Source: JAAXQD01 sp035529735 (GTDB lineage Bacteria; Desulfobacterota; Desulfobacteria; Desulfobacterales; UBA11574). Taken from it: a DNA stretch of 14,321 bases. The stretch's first letter is position 1, and each line of letters opens with the position of its first letter. The position numbers and the translations under genes are program-made. The notes under the pieces were generated by a model, which worked only from the letters and a program-made list of their open reading frames with translations, was not told where the DNA came from and did no database searches. Location of the stretch: NCBI GenBank assembly GCA_035529735.1, contig DATKWE010000257.1:1-14321 (forward strand). The letters are read 5' to 3'. This document shows positions 13,741 through 14,321 of the stretch, piece by piece.

Positions 13741-14201
13741 ACAATTAGATTTTTTTAGCGTATTTTCACAAGAGCAGTTGGAAGAACTTTCAAAAATCAC
13801 GGAGAAAAGAATTTATGAGAAAGGTGCGTTGGTTTTACCAAAGGGGCTATGTGGCCAATCACATCTATATAGTAACCAAAGGATTGATCAGTCTGGATAG
13901 ACTCGAACCCTTTGAAAAGATTGGTATTTCTTTTGAGAAGAGGGAGCAGGGCGAACTTTTCGGTGCTGCCTGTTTCATGGAGCCGCAGGAATATACATTG
14001 ACTGCTGTTTGCATGGCAGACTCTGAGGTTATGGTGCTTGATGCCGACAACTTGTTCGAAATTTGCGAACGCGATCCTGAACTGGGGTATAAATTTCTAA
14101 AAGAAGTCGCCCAAATTTATTTTGAGCGCTACAAAAGTGCCAAAAGAAACCTTCATGCGATGGTTCGAACACCTACGTTGATAACTGCTCTTCCAGGTTA
14201 G
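13718..14201 (+). pseudogene. stand-alone cyclic-nucleotide-binding domain protein (Crp-like, no HTH), frameshifted
   Basis: ATG 13718 (GGAGG ahead) begins MVEVDEIKQLDFFSVFSQEQLEELSKI, the usual start of a Crp-type sensor domain, and reads to EKGALV. It then goes out of phase at GGTTTTACC (13830-13838) and would stop near 13900. In the next frame the domain continues RGYVANHIYIVTKGLISLDR, then EQGELFGAACFMEPQEYTLTAVCMADSEVMVLD and a long helix to ATALPG-like TLITALPG at 14201. GELFG with the following A matches the phosphate-binding cassette only partly, lacking the usual R-S/T, so the ligand is uncertain. The restored protein is ~160 aa and ends before any DNA-binding domain, so it senses but probably does not bind DNA. 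The shift is a real lesion or a sequence error. Confidence 0.75.
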
Positions 14202-14223
14202 TCGATTCCTCTCATCACAGCCG

Positions 14224-14240
14224 TCTCTCCCTGGGAGAGA
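14224..14240 (+). terminator. hairpin after the cNMP-domain gene; rest of 14202-14321 without a gene
   Basis: TCTCTCCC and GGGAGAGA face each other around one base, giving in practice a 6-bp stem with a 5-base loop. It lies 22 bases after the stop and is followed by CAAAAGTC, not a U-run. The window ends with ACAAGGA, possibly the ribosome site of the next gene. Confidence 0.3.
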
Positions 14241-14321
14241 GCAAAAGTCTGACCCGGACTTTATTCGGAGGGGGGATTACACTTACAGTTGTTGAGACGT
14301 TACTTTAATAAATAACAAGGA

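Noticed and set aside
14047..14066. GTTCGAAATTTGCGAAC, resembling the UAS half-sites
   Set aside because: It lies inside the coding part of the cNMP-domain gene, with no -24/-12 promoter downstream.

Overview
The window looks like chromosomal DNA of an anaerobic deltaproteobacterium (Desulfobacterota, probably a Desulfobacterales-type sulfate reducer). This rests on gene content only: an Mrp-type ATPase fused to a NifX/orange-protein-like domain, an unusual number of universal stress proteins (Usp), a remnant of the AmmeMemoRadiSam radical SAM gene, sigma-54 promoters, and the style of the intergenic palindromes. No rRNA, tRNA or CRISPR array is visible.

Layout. 1-366 is the 3' end of a CBS-domain gene, followed by a palindromic repeat. 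592-1805 carries three small + strand genes: a stand-alone CBM48 glycogen-binding domain, a STAS-like protein and a single-domain Usp. 2011-4260 is a minus-strand pair, tandem Usp then GT4 glycosyltransferase. 4354-5629 is a complete IS3-family element with an ATTC-free 3-bp TTC duplication; it lies inside a minus-strand Usp gene that is now a pseudogene. 5925-6527 is a minus-strand GNAT acetyltransferase. Across a 0.7-kb regulatory interval, 7227-9447 holds the + strand Mrp-ORP fusion and a frameshifted radical SAM gene. 9670-10584 is a DhnA-type class I aldolase, followed by a Usp pseudogene and an amrS-like remnant. 11435-12400 is a minus-strand tandem Usp, 12870-13076 a small ribbon-helix-helix protein, and 13432-14201 an unrecognised 102-aa protein overlapping a frameshifted cyclic-nucleotide-binding-domain gene.

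The most interesting signal is regulatory. Four sites match the sigma-54 -24/-12 consensus (GG-N10-GC), each reading ATGC rather than TTGC at -12. They precede the GNAT gene, Mrp-ORP, the second tandem Usp, and the 102-aa/cNMP-domain pair. Upstream of three of them lie clustered TTTCG(A/C)AA / TTGCGAAA half-sites whose promoter-proximal edge is 96, 95 and 84 bases from the -24 GG. The offsets agree to within one base or differ by about one helical turn. I read these as enhancer sites for one unidentified bacterial enhancer-binding protein, making this a local sigma-54 stress regulon.

The second theme is decay. Frameshifts, a premature stop, an internal deletion and an IS insertion affect at least five loci in 14 kb. 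Some of the single-base shifts may be sequencing or assembly errors; the IS insertion, the amrS deletion and the in-frame TAG are not easily explained that way.
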